Notes: generated from the letters alone by a model not told the origin. DNA of 64,000 nt from Sepiola atlantica (GCA_963556195.1 OY744532.1:104881083-104945082); one strand, 5' to 3'. Shown: positions 21,935-33,867, numbered from the stretch's first letter. Numbers and translations are program-made.

Positions 21935-22112
21935 CTATAGGGAATGACGCTAAAATTAAATTAAGTCCACTTACACTTGATTCACATGTTATCATTCCGA
22001 GTGTTTAACCAAGTGGGCATCAACTACAATTATATTTTAGCCTTTATGATTCGACCGAGTATTGAATTCTGGTATCGCGCCGTATTACGGAACACTGTAA
22101 CCATTATGCCAA
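21935..22112 (-). mobile_element. tRNA-like SINE, family C, copy 2
   Basis: On the minus strand the head reads TTGGCATAATGGTTACAGTG (box A-like), then ACTCGGTCGAATC (box B-like). The body is shared with 21434-21597. Confidence 0.6.
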
Positions 22113-22134
22113 ATATATATATATATATATATAT
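22113..22134. repeat. (TA)n microsatellite
   Basis: 22 bp of TA at the head side of family C copy 2, the same relative position as the array at 21598. Confidence 0.9.
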
Positions 22135-23159
22135 CGCTAGTTTTAGGCAATAACGTATATATATTTATTTTGCTAGGTTGGGAGGATTATATAATTGTGA
22201 AAGAAGTACATACAATGCGTAGTTAAAGCAAAATAATTTTGGGGGGGCTATTAAAATAATTTCCAACGCTATTTATGATATTTACCTATTTATGTATTTA
22301 TTTTTGACTATCACTTATGTTTGAATTCATGTTTTGAAACATGACGTAAACCATAAACTAATTACGTAACGCCAAAGCCATAATTATTTTATTAGGGTAT
22401 TTTCTTTATTTGTGCGGAATTTATCATTTACTATTAATGCAATATTCTTCATTTCTAAAAGTAATGTATATAAGCTTGAAGTGATTTTTTTTTGGGGGGG
22501 GTGGGGGTGGGGGTAAGATACAACTAAGTTTAAATAGTTGGAACGAAAGCACAGCTTCATAAAATAAAACACAGATAATGAGGCTGCATTATGTAAGGCC
22601 AGAAAAATGATGGCGTTCATGTTGGTCTTCGCGATCGCTGACAGTGTCAATGAAAGCGAATAAATTGAATCCATTGTATGTTCTTGTTTGTTACTGTCCT
22701 ACTTGACTATGTTATCCGAGATGTCTTATTTAGTTTTGATCTCCTTAAAATCAACACGCATAATTAATGAACAGATGTTGTATTGCTGTATTACTTTTTT
22801 TGTGTTGTTGTTAGTTTTTTTTTGTATAGATATCAATACTTTCACACTACTCTGTATTTCAAGACTCGATTGCTCTGTGTGTGAAGAAAACGTATTGTGA
22901 TAGATCCTAATGTTGTTCTTTATAACATTCCCTTCATAATGGAACGATCTTTTTATTTGTCCTTGTATACATACACGTTTAGTTTAAGAATTGATGTCCA
23001 TATATAGTTTATTCTTTCTGCTCTGAAGATAAAGGAACGCTGTTATGCTTTAATTTCTTTCACTCAGCTTGTGATATGAGTGCATATATTACCCAGGGAT
23101 AGAACGCAATCACCCTCTCGACAAAATCCGGAAAGCTGTTATTAAGAATTAAAAGTAAA
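22135..23159. other. No recognisable feature
   Basis: AT-rich, with a poly(G) tract near 22493-22514. Frames of 96 and 70 codons have no motif I recognise. Confidence 0.3.
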
Positions 23160-23565
23160 TCTAAAATTTTTAAGGAATCGTTCGGATCCATGTTACTCTA
23201 TGGATCAAAATCTTGGACACTAAATGTAGCTTGATCAAAGAAACTTGATGGATCCCACACCAGAACACGGCGCGTCGTGACTGGACAACATAACACACAA
23301 AATGTTATGTACTTGCCTTCCGCGCATATCTGCAATTGTTCAACGCCGATTTGGGGCGCTGATTTGGGCATTTATCTAGACATGACCAACCTGAAGGAAA
23401 AATATTGTGGTCTCCAGAGATCGAGCGACGGGCTGGGAGACCTCATATTACGATCAAGACTCTTCTGGTGACGTACACTGGCCTCTCGGGATTGGAGCTT
23501 CTGGCCGCAATTAGTGAGCGAGCATCATGACGTTCGAACTTCGTTAATATTTCATTATCAATTGA
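23160..23565 (+). mobile_element. RTE-type LINE remnant, C-terminal end
   Basis: The frame reads LLYGSKSWTLN, then KKLDGSHTRTRRVVT, then a diverged ITN-VLYG-LPRIS-IVQRRFGAL block and a GR-RDDxG-type end. This order (YGSE-WTL, KKLDG-YTRMLR, RRLKFAGH) is the hallmark of the RTE clade C-terminal region. Frameshifts and a stop are present. It is a dead fragment. Confidence 0.7.
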
Positions 23566-24200
23566 TGAATAGCACAAGGGAAGACAAGAATAATTTCGTT
23601 TTTTAGGAGGGGGATCATTAATTATAAATATGATAGCTTTTTGAAGCGATGGGTTTGACATGTGTTAATTTAACTACTTCATCTGAGGAAGGTATAAAAG
23701 ATATGAATCAAGTTCTCAGCTAATCTATGGGCTTAATAGTATGGTAGACGTCACCTTTGAACTCGAAAGAGACAACCACTTCAGAAGAAAAACTTACTTT
23801 GAACTGAAAACTGACACCTGTTGTTCATTAGATTGTTGGCATTGATTTTCACAACTCTTCTGTCATCAGACAGTTCAAAACGTATGGGTGGTTCTGTGCA
23901 AAGCGCATCAGGTGTTAAACTCATTAAGTTGCACAGGCGATCGGAAAGGATCAATTGCGCACATTTTCCACTAACTCGAGAAATGTACGAGTAAAAGAAA
24001 ACAAAACTGCGAGTAAAGAAACCGTTTAATATTGTAATGTATTCAATTAGTTCGATTTTGCACAAAACCAGAGTAAAAGTCGAATTTACTATTTCTATTT
24101 ATAAGCGCTGCACGTCGAACGATTACCTCAATACGCCAGGTTTAGAAATAATTATTTATAACTGGTAGACACATTAATAAGTGTGTGTTCGTGTATTCCA
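23566..24200. other. No recognisable feature
   Basis: Mixed sequence with no motif. The 94-codon minus-strand frame at 23781-24065 shows no family signature. Confidence 0.3.
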
Positions 24201-24204
24201 TTAT

Positions 24205-24845
24205 TGTAAACAAGCCGCGCATGCGTCGTCCCCCTCTGTATGTGACGAGTGTAAAATGCAATAAATTTAGGCAATTTAGGGCATTTTTGACACCCCTTTG
24301 ACCCCCTGGGGCGCGAACCGGAATTTTTCTGAGGTCAAGGATGCTCATTGTATTTCCAGAACAATTGCGTCTACATTTTGGCCAAGTTTCAGAATAATTC
24401 AATGGATGGATCAAACGTTATTGGAGAAAAGGGTAATTTCTTGTCATTTATGTGGGCTTTTGACCCCCTGAGGGCGCGAACCAGATTTTTTCCAAGGTCA
24501 GCGATACTTAGTTTCTATTAGGAACAATGGCCTCCACATTTTGGTCAAGTTTCAGAGGAATTGAATGGGTGGATGAAAAGTTATGGGGCAAAAAATGTCA
24601 TTTTCGGCCATTTCGGGGCCATTTGTATCCCTTGGGGGGCTATCCAGATTTTTTTTCAAAAATCGGAGAATGTCACTTTCTAACCTGACAAAAGTTACAA
24701 CTTCATGCAAAATTTCAGAGAAATTCAATGGATGGTTGCGGAGAAAAATCTGGACGGACACACACACGGACACACACGGACACACACACGGACGGAAATG
24801 CCTCAAAACATAGATCTCCCAATTGTTTAAATCGGGGGATCAATA
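24205..24845 (+). repeat. ~640-bp interspersed repeat with three internal ~162-bp units, copy 1
   Basis: Direct copy of 62425-63055. It starts near AGCCGCGCATGCGT. It contains three diverged ~162-bp units beginning TTTGACCCCCTGGGG near 24297, 24458 and 24620, each ending in a form of TTCAATGGATGG. It finishes with a GGACACACACGGAC tract and an inverted end (CTCCCAATTGTTTAAATCGG). The minus-strand frames are by-products of the repeat and not evidence for a gene. Confidence 0.8.
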
Positions 24846-24964
24846 AGCATTTGTCTGTTTCATAATTGCTAGGCAGTAAGTGTATGTATCGTTTTATTGT
24901 CGTGACAGAATAAGCCTTGAACGATATACGAAGGAAGCAGACGCAATAAGGATAACACTCTTAT

Positions 24965-25090
24965 GCGTTAATTGTATATAACGTCTATTATGTTGATCGC
25001 ATATAAAGTCTATTATGTTGATTGTATATAACTTCTAAAATGTTGATGGTATATAACGTCTAATATGTTCATTGTATGTAATGTTGTATT
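24965..25090 (+). repeat. 25-bp minisatellite
   Basis: About 4.5 units of GTTGATTGTATATAACGTCT followed by ATTAT, with scattered changes. Confidence 0.8.
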
Positions 25091-26273
25091 TTGTGTAACT
25101 AATTTAAGAATAAAGACTACGACATATTCGATAGTTGCTTTAAGTTCATCAATTAGTGAAAAAGGTATTGTTGACTTATGTTCTTTATTTTAAGATTGAG
25201 GCAGATTATTACTATGATGCACAACTGTAGTGTTGTGAACTGGTGCAACGAACTCGTTGTCCGAAACACGTAGAATCTGTCTGTCTTTGTATCTGTAACA
25301 CTCTCGCCGTCTCACATTCTCTATCTTTTTCACAATATTTCTTGATATCACAAGAAAACAAATGTAAATGTATGAATAACTTTAGAATTACTAAATGATT
25401 TTGTGCACATTTGCATTATCCAATTTTTAAAAAAAAGAGTGATTTCATTAGCTAATCATATTTGGTGAATATCGAATGACAATAAATAGTGAATCGCTGG
25501 AAGTCTGTGTTACTGAAATAATTATCGATCCGGATAGAATACATCATCGATGAAATCTAGTGGATTTCTTTTTGAATGTAAAGAAGACAAATCTGAAAAT
25601 TTTCGTAAATGACTGGCTATTTAGAATGAAATATTGATTTTGTATGATATAATCCATCGATGTAACAACTGACTTTATTATATATATTTATAAAAACAAA
25701 TAAAATATATGCATTTCATTTTACCATACTTTAAGGGGGTGACATTTTGCGTGACGCATCAAAATATAAGAGATGGTTGATAGGGTAAAAAATGTTTCTC
25801 ACACCAGATATGACGTAAGATTATAGTGTTTATTTGAAAACCCGTTTGTTATAAAATACTTTGAACTTCTGAAATTTCCGATGATCAGACAAATAAGTAA
25901 ACTATAAGCTCTGAAAAAATCAATTTTTATTTTATTTAAGACGATATTTTTTATCGTATTTAATATTCTTTCTCTGCTATCCGAAGTGAATCAATCAATA
26001 TGAGCTCGCTCTTAAAAACACCACTTTTTAATATTTTTTAAAAATTTCCTTCCTTCAAACTAAAGAAGTTGACAAGTTTCCTTCTTTTCTTTGAAAGAAA
26101 AACAGAATTCTGTTATTATATTTTCTTTATTTTCTATATTTATTTGTATAATTGACGTGAAAATGACGGTTTGCTCTTGGCGGTTTTTTACATATCAGAA
26201 AAATGTATATAATATACCAAAACATTATATGAAATTAATAAGGAAGTTTCATTCAAACGATGTACCAGTTATA

Positions 26274-26275
<2 letters not shown>
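25091..26275. other. No recognisable feature
   Basis: AT-rich sequence without long frames or repeats that I can place. Confidence 0.35.

Positions 26276-26321
<46 letters not shown>
26276..26321. repeat. (TA)n microsatellite
   Basis: 46 bp of TA. Confidence 0.95.
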
Positions 26322-26323
<2 letters not shown>

Positions 26324-27063
26324 TTTTTTGGTTATGTTTTTTTCAAAAAAAATAATATAATACTATTACGAAACAATGGTTTTAAAAATATGTCTAAACA
26401 CCCTTTCTTATCCTAACCGGCGTATCCTCGCTGGCAGACATAACGTGATTTTCTAACCAAAAACTCCATTTCCATCGGACGATGAAGAAAAAAAAGAAAA
26501 GAAAAACACTCTTTGAAAATGGGATGTATAGTCTCGAAAGCTAAGATTAAAATAAATTTTATTTATTTTACACCACCATTGTTATGGTTTTTTCCAAGAA
26601 AAATATAATAATATATATATATATATGAAATAGAGTTAGTTTTCCCCATTCAAAATAAGTTTGAGTAGGCAAGAAAATTAACGCGTCAAACACATCGAAA
26701 GTCAACACTACCTATACAGCCTTACCTCAACCGTAATATCAGCAACTTACATATATTTTTAATATATAACATTAATTCCTATTATTTATTCTATATGACT
26801 AACTCTCCTGAATGAGAAGGTAGCATGCTAATTGCTCTCTATGAATTATTAACTCTTACATTCCTCGAACACAGCTTTGCGATTAATTCACGAGAAAATG
26901 AGATCCACTTTCACCAATTGTAAAACATCCAATCAGCGATTAGCTTACATAGACATGAGACAAGTTTCATCCCGACTGCGTTGTGCTTTGCCCGACACTC
27001 CTTAAAAACGTTCTCCCATACATAAATCGGTTCATTATTAACATTCAATACACACTTTACGAC

Positions 27064-27064
<1 letters not shown>
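26322..27064. other. AT-rich stretch with a short (TA)n
   Basis: Includes a 17-bp TA run at 26610-26626. A TTTTTTCCAAGAAAAA-like element appears before the TA runs at 26321 and 26590, so the two arrays may mark copies of one old repeat. No gene is seen. Confidence 0.35.

Positions 27065-27139
<75 letters not shown>
27065..27139. repeat. (TA)n microsatellite
   Basis: 75 bp of TA. Confidence 0.97.
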
Positions 27140-27143
<4 letters not shown>

Positions 27144-27341
27144 AATATAAGAAACAACTCATGTCTAGATATCCTTTGGTAGATCCTTTCAATAGTCCGA
27201 ATCAGGATCTTGGTTTCGGAGGGGAATTGGCTAATGAATTTGCCATAGTTTGGATTTGTCTCCCAAGTACTTTCAGACCCGTCCGGGTCCATCTTCAGGG
27301 GAATGAGGTTAATCAGGTATGGGTCTGAAATTAAAGTACAG

Positions 27342-27342
<1 letters not shown>
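27140..27342. other. Short segment between two (TA)n arrays
   Basis: Contains GACCCGTCCGGGTC, a near-perfect palindrome, followed by ATCTTCAGGGG. It may be part of a SINE, but I cannot match it to another copy here. Confidence 0.35.

Positions 27343-27409
<67 letters not shown>
27343..27409. repeat. (TA)n microsatellite
   Basis: 67 bp of TA with one G interruption. Confidence 0.95.
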
Positions 27410-27412
<3 letters not shown>

Positions 27413-27516
27413 CGTTTTAAAAAATTAAAAAATTAAAGTAAGCATCCACAAGATAAAATGCCAAAGAATCTCAACCGCAATAGTGCTCAATAGTAAATAG
27501 AGCTATTTATATTAAT

Positions 27517-27785
27517 GTTTATTTATACAGACATGTACAAAAAGCAACTACACTTACATGTCGATTTTATCGATCAGTAGTTATTAAGAAGTAAGATCTC
27601 ATCACGCAGAAAAAGTATGATCTTTCAGTTAGATGTTCATATTGCAAAAAAAGCTTTTGCAATATGAACATCTAAGTGAAAAATATCAGACTATTTCCGC
27701 CTGATGTGATCTTAGTTTCGAATAACAAATGATCGATAACATCGACAAACCAGTGTAGGTGACTTTGTACATGTCTTTATAGATT

Positions 27786-27788
<3 letters not shown>
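27517..27788. mobile_element. Fold-back (MITE-like) element, family M1, copy 1
   Basis: The left arm begins TTTATACAGACATGTACAAA and carries TGTCGATTTTATCGATCA. The right arm is the inverted, diverged equivalent ending TTGTACATGTCTTTATAGA. In the centre a separate hairpin has 20-bp perfect arms (27630-27649 with 27655-27674, TAGATGTTCATATTGCAAAA). A (TA)n array follows immediately. No coding capacity. Confidence 0.8.

Positions 27789-27850
<62 letters not shown>
27789..27850. repeat. (TA)n microsatellite
   Basis: 62 bp of TA directly at the right end of the fold-back element. Confidence 0.97.
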
Positions 27851-27854
<4 letters not shown>

Positions 27855-28198
27855 ATCATACATACACAAACTAAACATATTAAAATATGAATAAATATGG
27901 ATTACTACCTGGAGTACTACCTTCTGTTTTACTAGCACTGATGATAACCTAACCTAGAAATGAATGCTTTGAACACTTAAAACACTATTATATATATATT
28001 GGTGATAGGCCGAAACAATTGTACGCTGCACACAATGAAATTATTTTTGGTGATATTGGTGTGAGTTTTCCCTACATTTGATGTAGTTTGAATTACATTA
28101 AAATACTTTCTATTACAGCAAGCATACAGCACTATTGAGCTATTATGAAAGCCTATGTTATAAAATTTATATTTTAAACATTGAAAAAATTAAATCTA

Positions 28199-28282
28199 AA
28201 TATATATATATATGTGTGTGTGTGTATATATATAATGTATATTTATATTTTATTTTTTATATATTTTATATACATATATATG

Positions 28283-28362
<80 letters not shown>

Positions 28363-28363
28363 A
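28199..28363. repeat. Compound (TA)n/(TG)n microsatellite
   Basis: TA runs broken by TGTGTG, ATTTATATTT and single-base changes, ending in GTATGTGTGTGTG. Confidence 0.9.
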
Positions 28364-29338
28364 GGGTGAAAGAGGGAGGGAAAGGGAGAGATGGGAACCT
28401 ACCTTATCAAATCTTGTTGAGACTTTTTGTCAACATAGATATGTAGTTCTACGAATACACTACTGAATACAACGCCGAGTACAATTGCTAGTCGTACGTG
28501 TATAGTGTGCAATCATCTTACGAGATTAGGCCCATAAATCATTTATCGGCGTTATAAATGACGCATGAAATGGAAGCGGTGAGGCAATTTTAGTTATTTC
28601 ATCTTGACAAGCCAACCTTCAGTTGGACGCCATGTTTCCTCAACGCACCTCTTAACAAGCCGGTCGGTTAAACCCGCAATTCAAGAGATGAGCCGTCAAT
28701 TACTTGCCATACAGATTCGGATTTCACACTTCCGAGATGCCATGAGGTACAAACTTCTCTCATATAGATCGGTTTCAAATCCTGAACATCAATTGAGTTT
28801 CACTTGTATGTTTAACTTTAACAAAAGATCGCGTTTAAGGGCATCGCTCGTATAGCCATGGATTTAAGTATTCTTGCCGATAAATACGAGTTCCTCGTGT
28901 TCGACCAAAAGGAGAGCAATGAAAACAGGGAGTGTATGATAGGCCTAATGGATACCTCGCAGACAACTTGTGCTCATAATTTTATACAAAGAAACATTTA
29001 CGATAGGTATTACATATTTGTATAAAATAACTCGAAAAGGGTTGATATGCCGTATGATATAATTATTAGACTAATAAAAAATAAATCACTTAATTTGGAG
29101 GATTTAGACAATAATGTATTAAACATTGATTAAGTGAGAGTAAGGGTAAATGTCGCTAAATTTATGATATTAAATATCACTTGAGGCACTCCCGGTGTTT
29201 TCTGAGAATCGATATGGAACCCGGACTATTACAGCTAATTAATATTTCTACAATTTTCAAGTTAAAAATAGAATAAAATAAGGTAAAACATTGCATTCCT
29301 TCTTTATGGATGCCATGCGTAAACGGAGACCAACGATG

Positions 29339-29339
<1 letters not shown>
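28364..29339. other. No recognisable feature
   Basis: Mixed sequence. An 83-codon frame at 28604-28855 has no family motif. GGTTTCAAATCC near 28770 recalls a box B, but no box A is placed correctly. Confidence 0.3.

Positions 29340-29403
<64 letters not shown>
29340..29403. repeat. (TA)n microsatellite
   Basis: 64 bp of TA. Confidence 0.97.
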
Positions 29404-29404
<1 letters not shown>

Positions 29405-29815
29405 CTCAATGTCTCTGTGCATGTGTGTGTGCCCGATAGGAAAAAAAGGTTATACAATCTACATCAAATCTAAAAGTGTATTGTCACGTGAAATTAACCA
29501 AGCAAGATAAGGGAAGTAGTCCCAAATATCTAATTGCACACCTAAATGGACGATGGAGAAATTTTTGCCAGCGGCGGCAAGTTTTTCGGCCATAATTTTG
29601 AAAGAAAACACTGTAATTACAATGTATTCCTTTCGCTCCGAATTGTCTTTCAAAATTATTTAACATTTCTTACGCTTCTTTCTGAACTATGGAGATTAAT
29701 GCGCAAAAAACTCAGAAAAGGGTGGATGTAGTAGTGCTCTGGAGGCATCCTAAATGCTTTTGGGATGTGTGGGTTCAGTAGCGCTCTAAACGGGAGCAAT
29801 AAATGTAAGATTACA
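29404..29815. other. Unannotated stretch with a short inverted repeat
   Basis: ATAATTTTGAAAGA near 29592 and TCTTTCAAAATTATT near 29646 are inverted copies. No gene is seen. Confidence 0.35.
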
Positions 29816-29819
29816 GTAT

Positions 29820-30425
29820 TACATTTGGTAAGTTGTATAGTGATCAATATAGAGCAGCTTTGTCTGCGAAATTAATCTTTCTTTTGTTATCCCGGTGTTG
29901 CCCTGGAGCCATAGTGGTAATAATAAAGTATTATATTTGATAAGTGGGGTAAGTCAATACATAGTGCTTAATATCCAAGATAGATCATGTTTGTTTACAC
30001 AGCGTTACCCGGGAGTCATCAATATCCTAGATAGAGTAATCCTTCATAGAGCAGGTGTTTTTGAACGCTGTGTTGGCCAGAAGAAATATTTAAACTTTAT
30101 TTCATTTTACTGTTCTATATAAGAAAAGGTATTCTGCGTTGTTCGGGAGTCAGTCTTCAATATCCTAGAGAGAGCAGGTGCGTGCAATAATACATTAGTA
30201 TATTTTCAATGTGTTATATGCTTGATCGAGAAAGCGAATAAAAGAAACTCCGCGTTGCCCGGGAATTCACTAATATAAATATAAATAACATTGTATTATA
30301 AAAAGAAAATAAGAAACTCAGCGTTGCCCTGGAATAAATTAAAACAAATATAAATTACATCGTATTTTAAAGAAGGGGTTGAACAAGAAACTCGATGTTG
30401 CCCGGGAGCAATAACTTGTAACCTG
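29820..30425 (-). repeat. Degenerate array of the CTAGG/CCCGGGCAACGC family
   Basis: On the minus strand CTCCCGGGCAACGCNGAGTTT occurs about six times, near 29890, 30005, 30140, 30255, 30320 and 30400. TGCTCTATCTAGGATATTGA-type blocks occur near 29855, 29975, 30030 and 30165. The same two motifs in the same order form the satellite at 12912-13752. Spacing is irregular at 70-130 bp, so this is an older, looser array. Confidence 0.65.
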
Positions 30426-30495
30426 AAAGCTCAGTTGAATGAAATACATCATTATTATTTTTAATACATTAAAACAAGAGAACCAAATACTTGTC

Positions 30496-30497
<2 letters not shown>

Positions 30498-30559
<62 letters not shown>
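30498..30559. repeat. (TA)n microsatellite
   Basis: 62 bp of TA abutting the left end of a fold-back element. Confidence 0.97.
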
Positions 30560-30562
<3 letters not shown>

Positions 30563-30772
30563 TATCTTTATTTACACAGACATGTACAAAATCTGCGACA
30601 CTGGCATGTCGATGTTATCGATCAACAGCTATTATAAACTGAGAGTTAGAATCCGATCTTATCTTTAGATCATATATGGAAAGAGATCTCAGTTTATCAT
30701 ATCTGTTGATCGATAACATCGACATGCCAGTGTCGCAGATTTTGTACATGTCTGTGTAAATAAAAATAATCA
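30560..30772. mobile_element. Fold-back (MITE-like) element, family M1, copy 2
   Basis: About 83-bp arms with only a few mismatches: TTTATTTACACAGACATGTA, then CAAAATCTGCGACACTGGC, then ATGTCGATGTTATCGATCAA at the left, and the inverse at 30686-30772. The loop is ~45 bp. Better preserved than copy 1 at 27517-27788. Termini lie at TATA-rich sequence, so a TA target is possible. Confidence 0.85.
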
Positions 30773-30816
30773 TATATAAAAGCTTTGGAGTATAACCCTG
30801 TGGATGTTTTACCTGG

Positions 30817-30818
<2 letters not shown>

Positions 30819-30902
<84 letters not shown>
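30819..30902. repeat. (TA)n(GA)n microsatellite
   Basis: 62 bp of TA followed by 21 bp of GA. Confidence 0.97.
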
Positions 30903-30903
<1 letters not shown>

Positions 30904-30934
30904 ATGTATATATATTTAAATGAATGATATTAAA

Positions 30935-31075
30935 TTATTGTTACTTACATACGCCAACGTTTCAAGCTTTTGCTCTCATCAGTGTAAGGAACGATGATCT
31001 CAGACGATCCTGCTACAGAATCAACCTAGGCTCCGCAAGCAAGTGTCATAACCATACGGCCACTAGACATTACAA
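30935..31075 (-). mobile_element. tRNA-headed SINE, family A
   Basis: On the minus strand: a GTGGCCGTATGGTTATGAC box A region, a diverged box B, CACTGATGAGAGCAAAAGC, TTGAAACGTTGGCGTATG, then an AT tail leading to the array at 30819. Confidence 0.65.
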
Positions 31076-31182
31076 CGTCAAGAATGGAATTTAAGTTCTA
31101 TTTATGTGAATGGAGTCATGTATAGAAAGACTGACGAAAGATTAAAGAATGTTGTCAGAACATGACTAATAGCTATGTGTCA

Positions 31183-31183
<1 letters not shown>

Positions 31184-31245
<62 letters not shown>

Positions 31246-31254
31246 GTATATATA
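31184..31254. repeat. (TA)n microsatellite
   Basis: 71 bp of TA with ATTATA and G interruptions at the right. Confidence 0.95.
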
Positions 31255-31564
31255 ATTTTAAAACGTGAGACTACCTACATCTGTAAATTTTTTCAAAATA
31301 TTTTTGTAAAATTGTTTTATTATTTCATTATTTTATGATTTTATAATTTTACAAGCCGTTTCGGGCATCTTGGCTCTCTTAAGATATTCTTTCCATTTGA
31401 AAAAAATGGCTTTTTTTTAACAATTTGGCGTTTCTGCGAATGTGTGTGTGTTTTTATATCTGTCCGACCGGATCGTTAAACACTGTTTATAACAGAATTC
31501 TCGGTATGTCCGCTTGTAAAGACATACATAGACATTCATTATCTTCCTTTCTCCGTAGTTGTTA

Positions 31565-31745
31565 GGTTGGCCGCATGGTCCTAGGGTTTACAGACGGGAG
31601 TTAAAATGTTGATTTAGGTGTGAAGTTCGAATCGTGTGACCGGTAGTACAATCATCCTTTACACTGATGATTCTCGGAAAAGGATGAAACACATGTGTAT
31701 GTGGATAAGAATTTTACAAATATTCATCATAATCTTGTTTATAGC
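31565..31745 (+). mobile_element. tRNA-headed SINE, family A (in duplicated unit 1)
   Basis: GTTGGCCGCATGGTCCTAGG is box A-like and GAAGTTCGAATCGTGTGACC is box B-like. These are followed by TACACTGATGATTCTCGGAA, AAGGATGAAACACATGTG and an AT-rich end. This is the clearest copy and serves as the family reference here. Confidence 0.75.
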
Positions 31746-31917
31746 CCCCTTTGTGTTAGGAAGGGCCATTTAAAAAATTAAAACCAAACTGTAAAATTTA
31801 ATTCGTAATACGAAGTTCCGTCCGACTTGGTCGTTGAACACTGTTTATGACAGCCGTTTTAGTATGTCCGCTCGTAAAGACATAAATAGACCTTAATATT
31901 CTTCTTTTCAATGTAGT

Positions 31918-32105
31918 TGTTAGGTTGGGCGCATGGTTCGGACGGAAATTTAAATGTTGACTTGTGTCTGAGTTTCGACTCGTGTGACCGGCAGAACAAT
32001 TATCCTCCACACCGATGGTTCCAGAAATGGACGAAACACATGTGTATGTGGATAAGAATGGTTTAAATATTTATCATAATATTGTTTATACCCCTCTTAA
32101 TGCTA
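31918..32105 (+). mobile_element. tRNA-headed SINE, family A (in duplicated unit 2)
   Basis: Same order as 31565-31745 with scattered changes. Box B reads GAGTTTCGACTCGTGTGACC. Confidence 0.7.
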
Positions 32106-32154
32106 GGACGGGCTCTTTAAGAGAATTATAATTAGGCTGCCCAATTTAATGCGT

Positions 32155-32278
32155 AATGCGAAGTTCCGTCCGAATGTGTATGAGGTTCGAATCTTGTGAC
32201 TGGCAGTACACACTGATGATTTCCGGAAAAGGATATAACACATGTGTATGTAGATAAGAATTAAAAAATATTTATCAT

Positions 32279-32280
<2 letters not shown>
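32155..32280 (+). mobile_element. tRNA-headed SINE, family A, head partly deleted
   Basis: GAGGTTCGAATCTTGTGAC, CACTGATGATTTCCGGAAAA, GGATATAACACATGTGTATG and an AT end that continues as (TA)n. Box A is missing. Confidence 0.65.
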
Positions 32281-32312
<32 letters not shown>

Positions 32313-32313
32313 A
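32279..32313. repeat. (TA)n(TG)n microsatellite
   Basis: 19 bp of TA and ~15 bp of TG at the 3' end of a SINE. Confidence 0.9.
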
Positions 32314-32985
32314 ATGTGTGTGTCATTGTAATAGAGTATTTATATGAATGTATGTGTACGAATGCATGAATGTGCATGTGAGTACGTCTGATGGTGTTAG
32401 CTTGCTGTTTTACGCCACAATAAACAATGTGGCTTTCAAGTGATTTTTCTGTCCGCTCGAATCTAATTAAGATGTAAAATTAATTGAAGTTTCAATCAAA
32501 CGTCCGCCTCCTCCCCTTCCTCTATTCATTTCATCTACAAGAGATTCAGGAAGTTGTCTTTATATCACTCTATTCAACTCAACCCTCCACTCTTTCCCGT
32601 TATTCAGTTCTAGCATTATAACACCCTCCTTCTCTGGCTGTCCCTTTCTTCCTCTCTCACTATTTCTCCTCGTGCAACTCTCCAATGTGTTGTGATGGTA
32701 TTTTAGCAGATTTTCATTGTCTCTTTTACCCTTTGTTTAAACAGACTTCACCTTTCTGGACTTAGTAATAACTAGAAAAATATCCGTCCCAGGGCAGGTA
32801 ATCTTAGTTCTCTAAACAAAACAATTTTGCATCACTTTTATGTCTCCTTACGAAGATTAAAATCTGAAATTAAATGAAAATCTGATATATTTTAATTTTC
32901 AACTGAGAGATTGTGCCCATAGTATGCCCCCTAAAACCCCATTAAAATACCCACAAGAAACTAAAATTTGGGTAATATTTTTATT
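32314..32985. other. No recognisable feature
   Basis: Includes a pyrimidine-rich stretch at 32505-32680. No gene or repeat is placed. Confidence 0.35.
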
Positions 32986-33386
32986 TAATTAAATTAACTC
33001 CAAACAAGGAGCATTATCACTGAGACGAAAAGGCCAGATTAATAGGGGCATTCTAAGTGGGGAGTTGAGCAGCGAGATGTTTGTTCGCATTACCTTTAAA
33101 TTTCTGCATTCAGGGAAACAGGGAGAAGAGAGGAAATTCCAATTCGAGGATAGCAACTATTACCTGGGAACCTCTTTTTGCTAATTGTAGGGTTATTCAT
33201 GGATACTAAGGTAGTTCGTCGGAGCACATACCATTGAAGTGCTTGTAAAACAAGGGATGAAACATTCTAGTGATGGGGCAGGGTCTACAGCTTGGTAGAT
33301 AATGTGGGGTCTATTAGATTATAGGCCCTTTTGTGGGATCTTGTCAAACAGAGTAAGGCTAGTAGTTGATGGATCAGTCCAGATGT

Positions 33387-33606
33387 GGGTGGTGACGGTG
33401 GTTAAGTGAATAACGATATGGACTGAAGACCTGGGTGTTAAGTTCGAATCCAGTCGGTTCCACGGTACCACTTTCACTTAGGGGTGTTGGCAACCTTCTC
33501 GTGGTCCTTCCCGTAAGTACTCGATGTCTTTCCAGAAAGATTTCTAACTAGAAAAAACATCGGGGAAACTAATGCACACACTAGACTCACCTGATTCACA
33601 CGAAAT
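33387..33606 (+). mobile_element. tRNA-headed SINE, family D, inside the LINE
   Basis: GGTGGTTAAGTGAATAACG resembles box A and TTAAGTTCGAATCCAGTC resembles box B. A ~140-bp body ends near CCTGATTCACA. The LINE reading on either side matches the uninterrupted copy at 48660-48705, which defines the edges. CCAGATGTGG at the left and CGAAATGTTG at the right match at 7 of 10 bases and may be a decayed target duplication. Confidence 0.7.
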
Positions 33607-33641
33607 GTTGCAACAATACTCCATACATGGGCTAATGGTTT

Positions 33642-33644
<3 letters not shown>

Positions 33645-33709
<65 letters not shown>
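33645..33709. repeat. (TA)n microsatellite inside the LINE
   Basis: 65 bp of TA replacing the short RT segment that normally reads like ILYLYKAT. Confidence 0.95.
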
Positions 33710-33712
<3 letters not shown>

Positions 33713-33867
33713 ACTGACAGGTGAGAGAAGTTGTCTAGCCTGGTAGAGAACTCCCGCTATCTTTGAAACAGACTTGACAGTATATTTTATGTATGTATTC
33801 AAATTCATGTTACCTGTGAATTTTAGTGTGAGAAGTTTGGATGTTGGACTCTCAGGTAGGGTGCTAT

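Larger units (their letters stand above)
31440..32155 (+). repeat. ~358-bp tandem duplication containing family A SINEs
   Basis: CACTGTTTAT at 31481 and 31839 marks two units of ~358 bp. Each holds TATGTCCGCTNGTAAAGAC, a SINE family A copy, and a 3' segment with AATTCGTAATACGAAGTTCC. A third, deleted unit runs to 32280. Duplication followed SINE insertion. Confidence 0.75.

Noticed and set aside
24142..24806. Minus-strand proteins shared with 62345-62952
   Set aside because: They follow the internal 162-bp units, break at different places in the two copies, and the conservation is equal in all frames.
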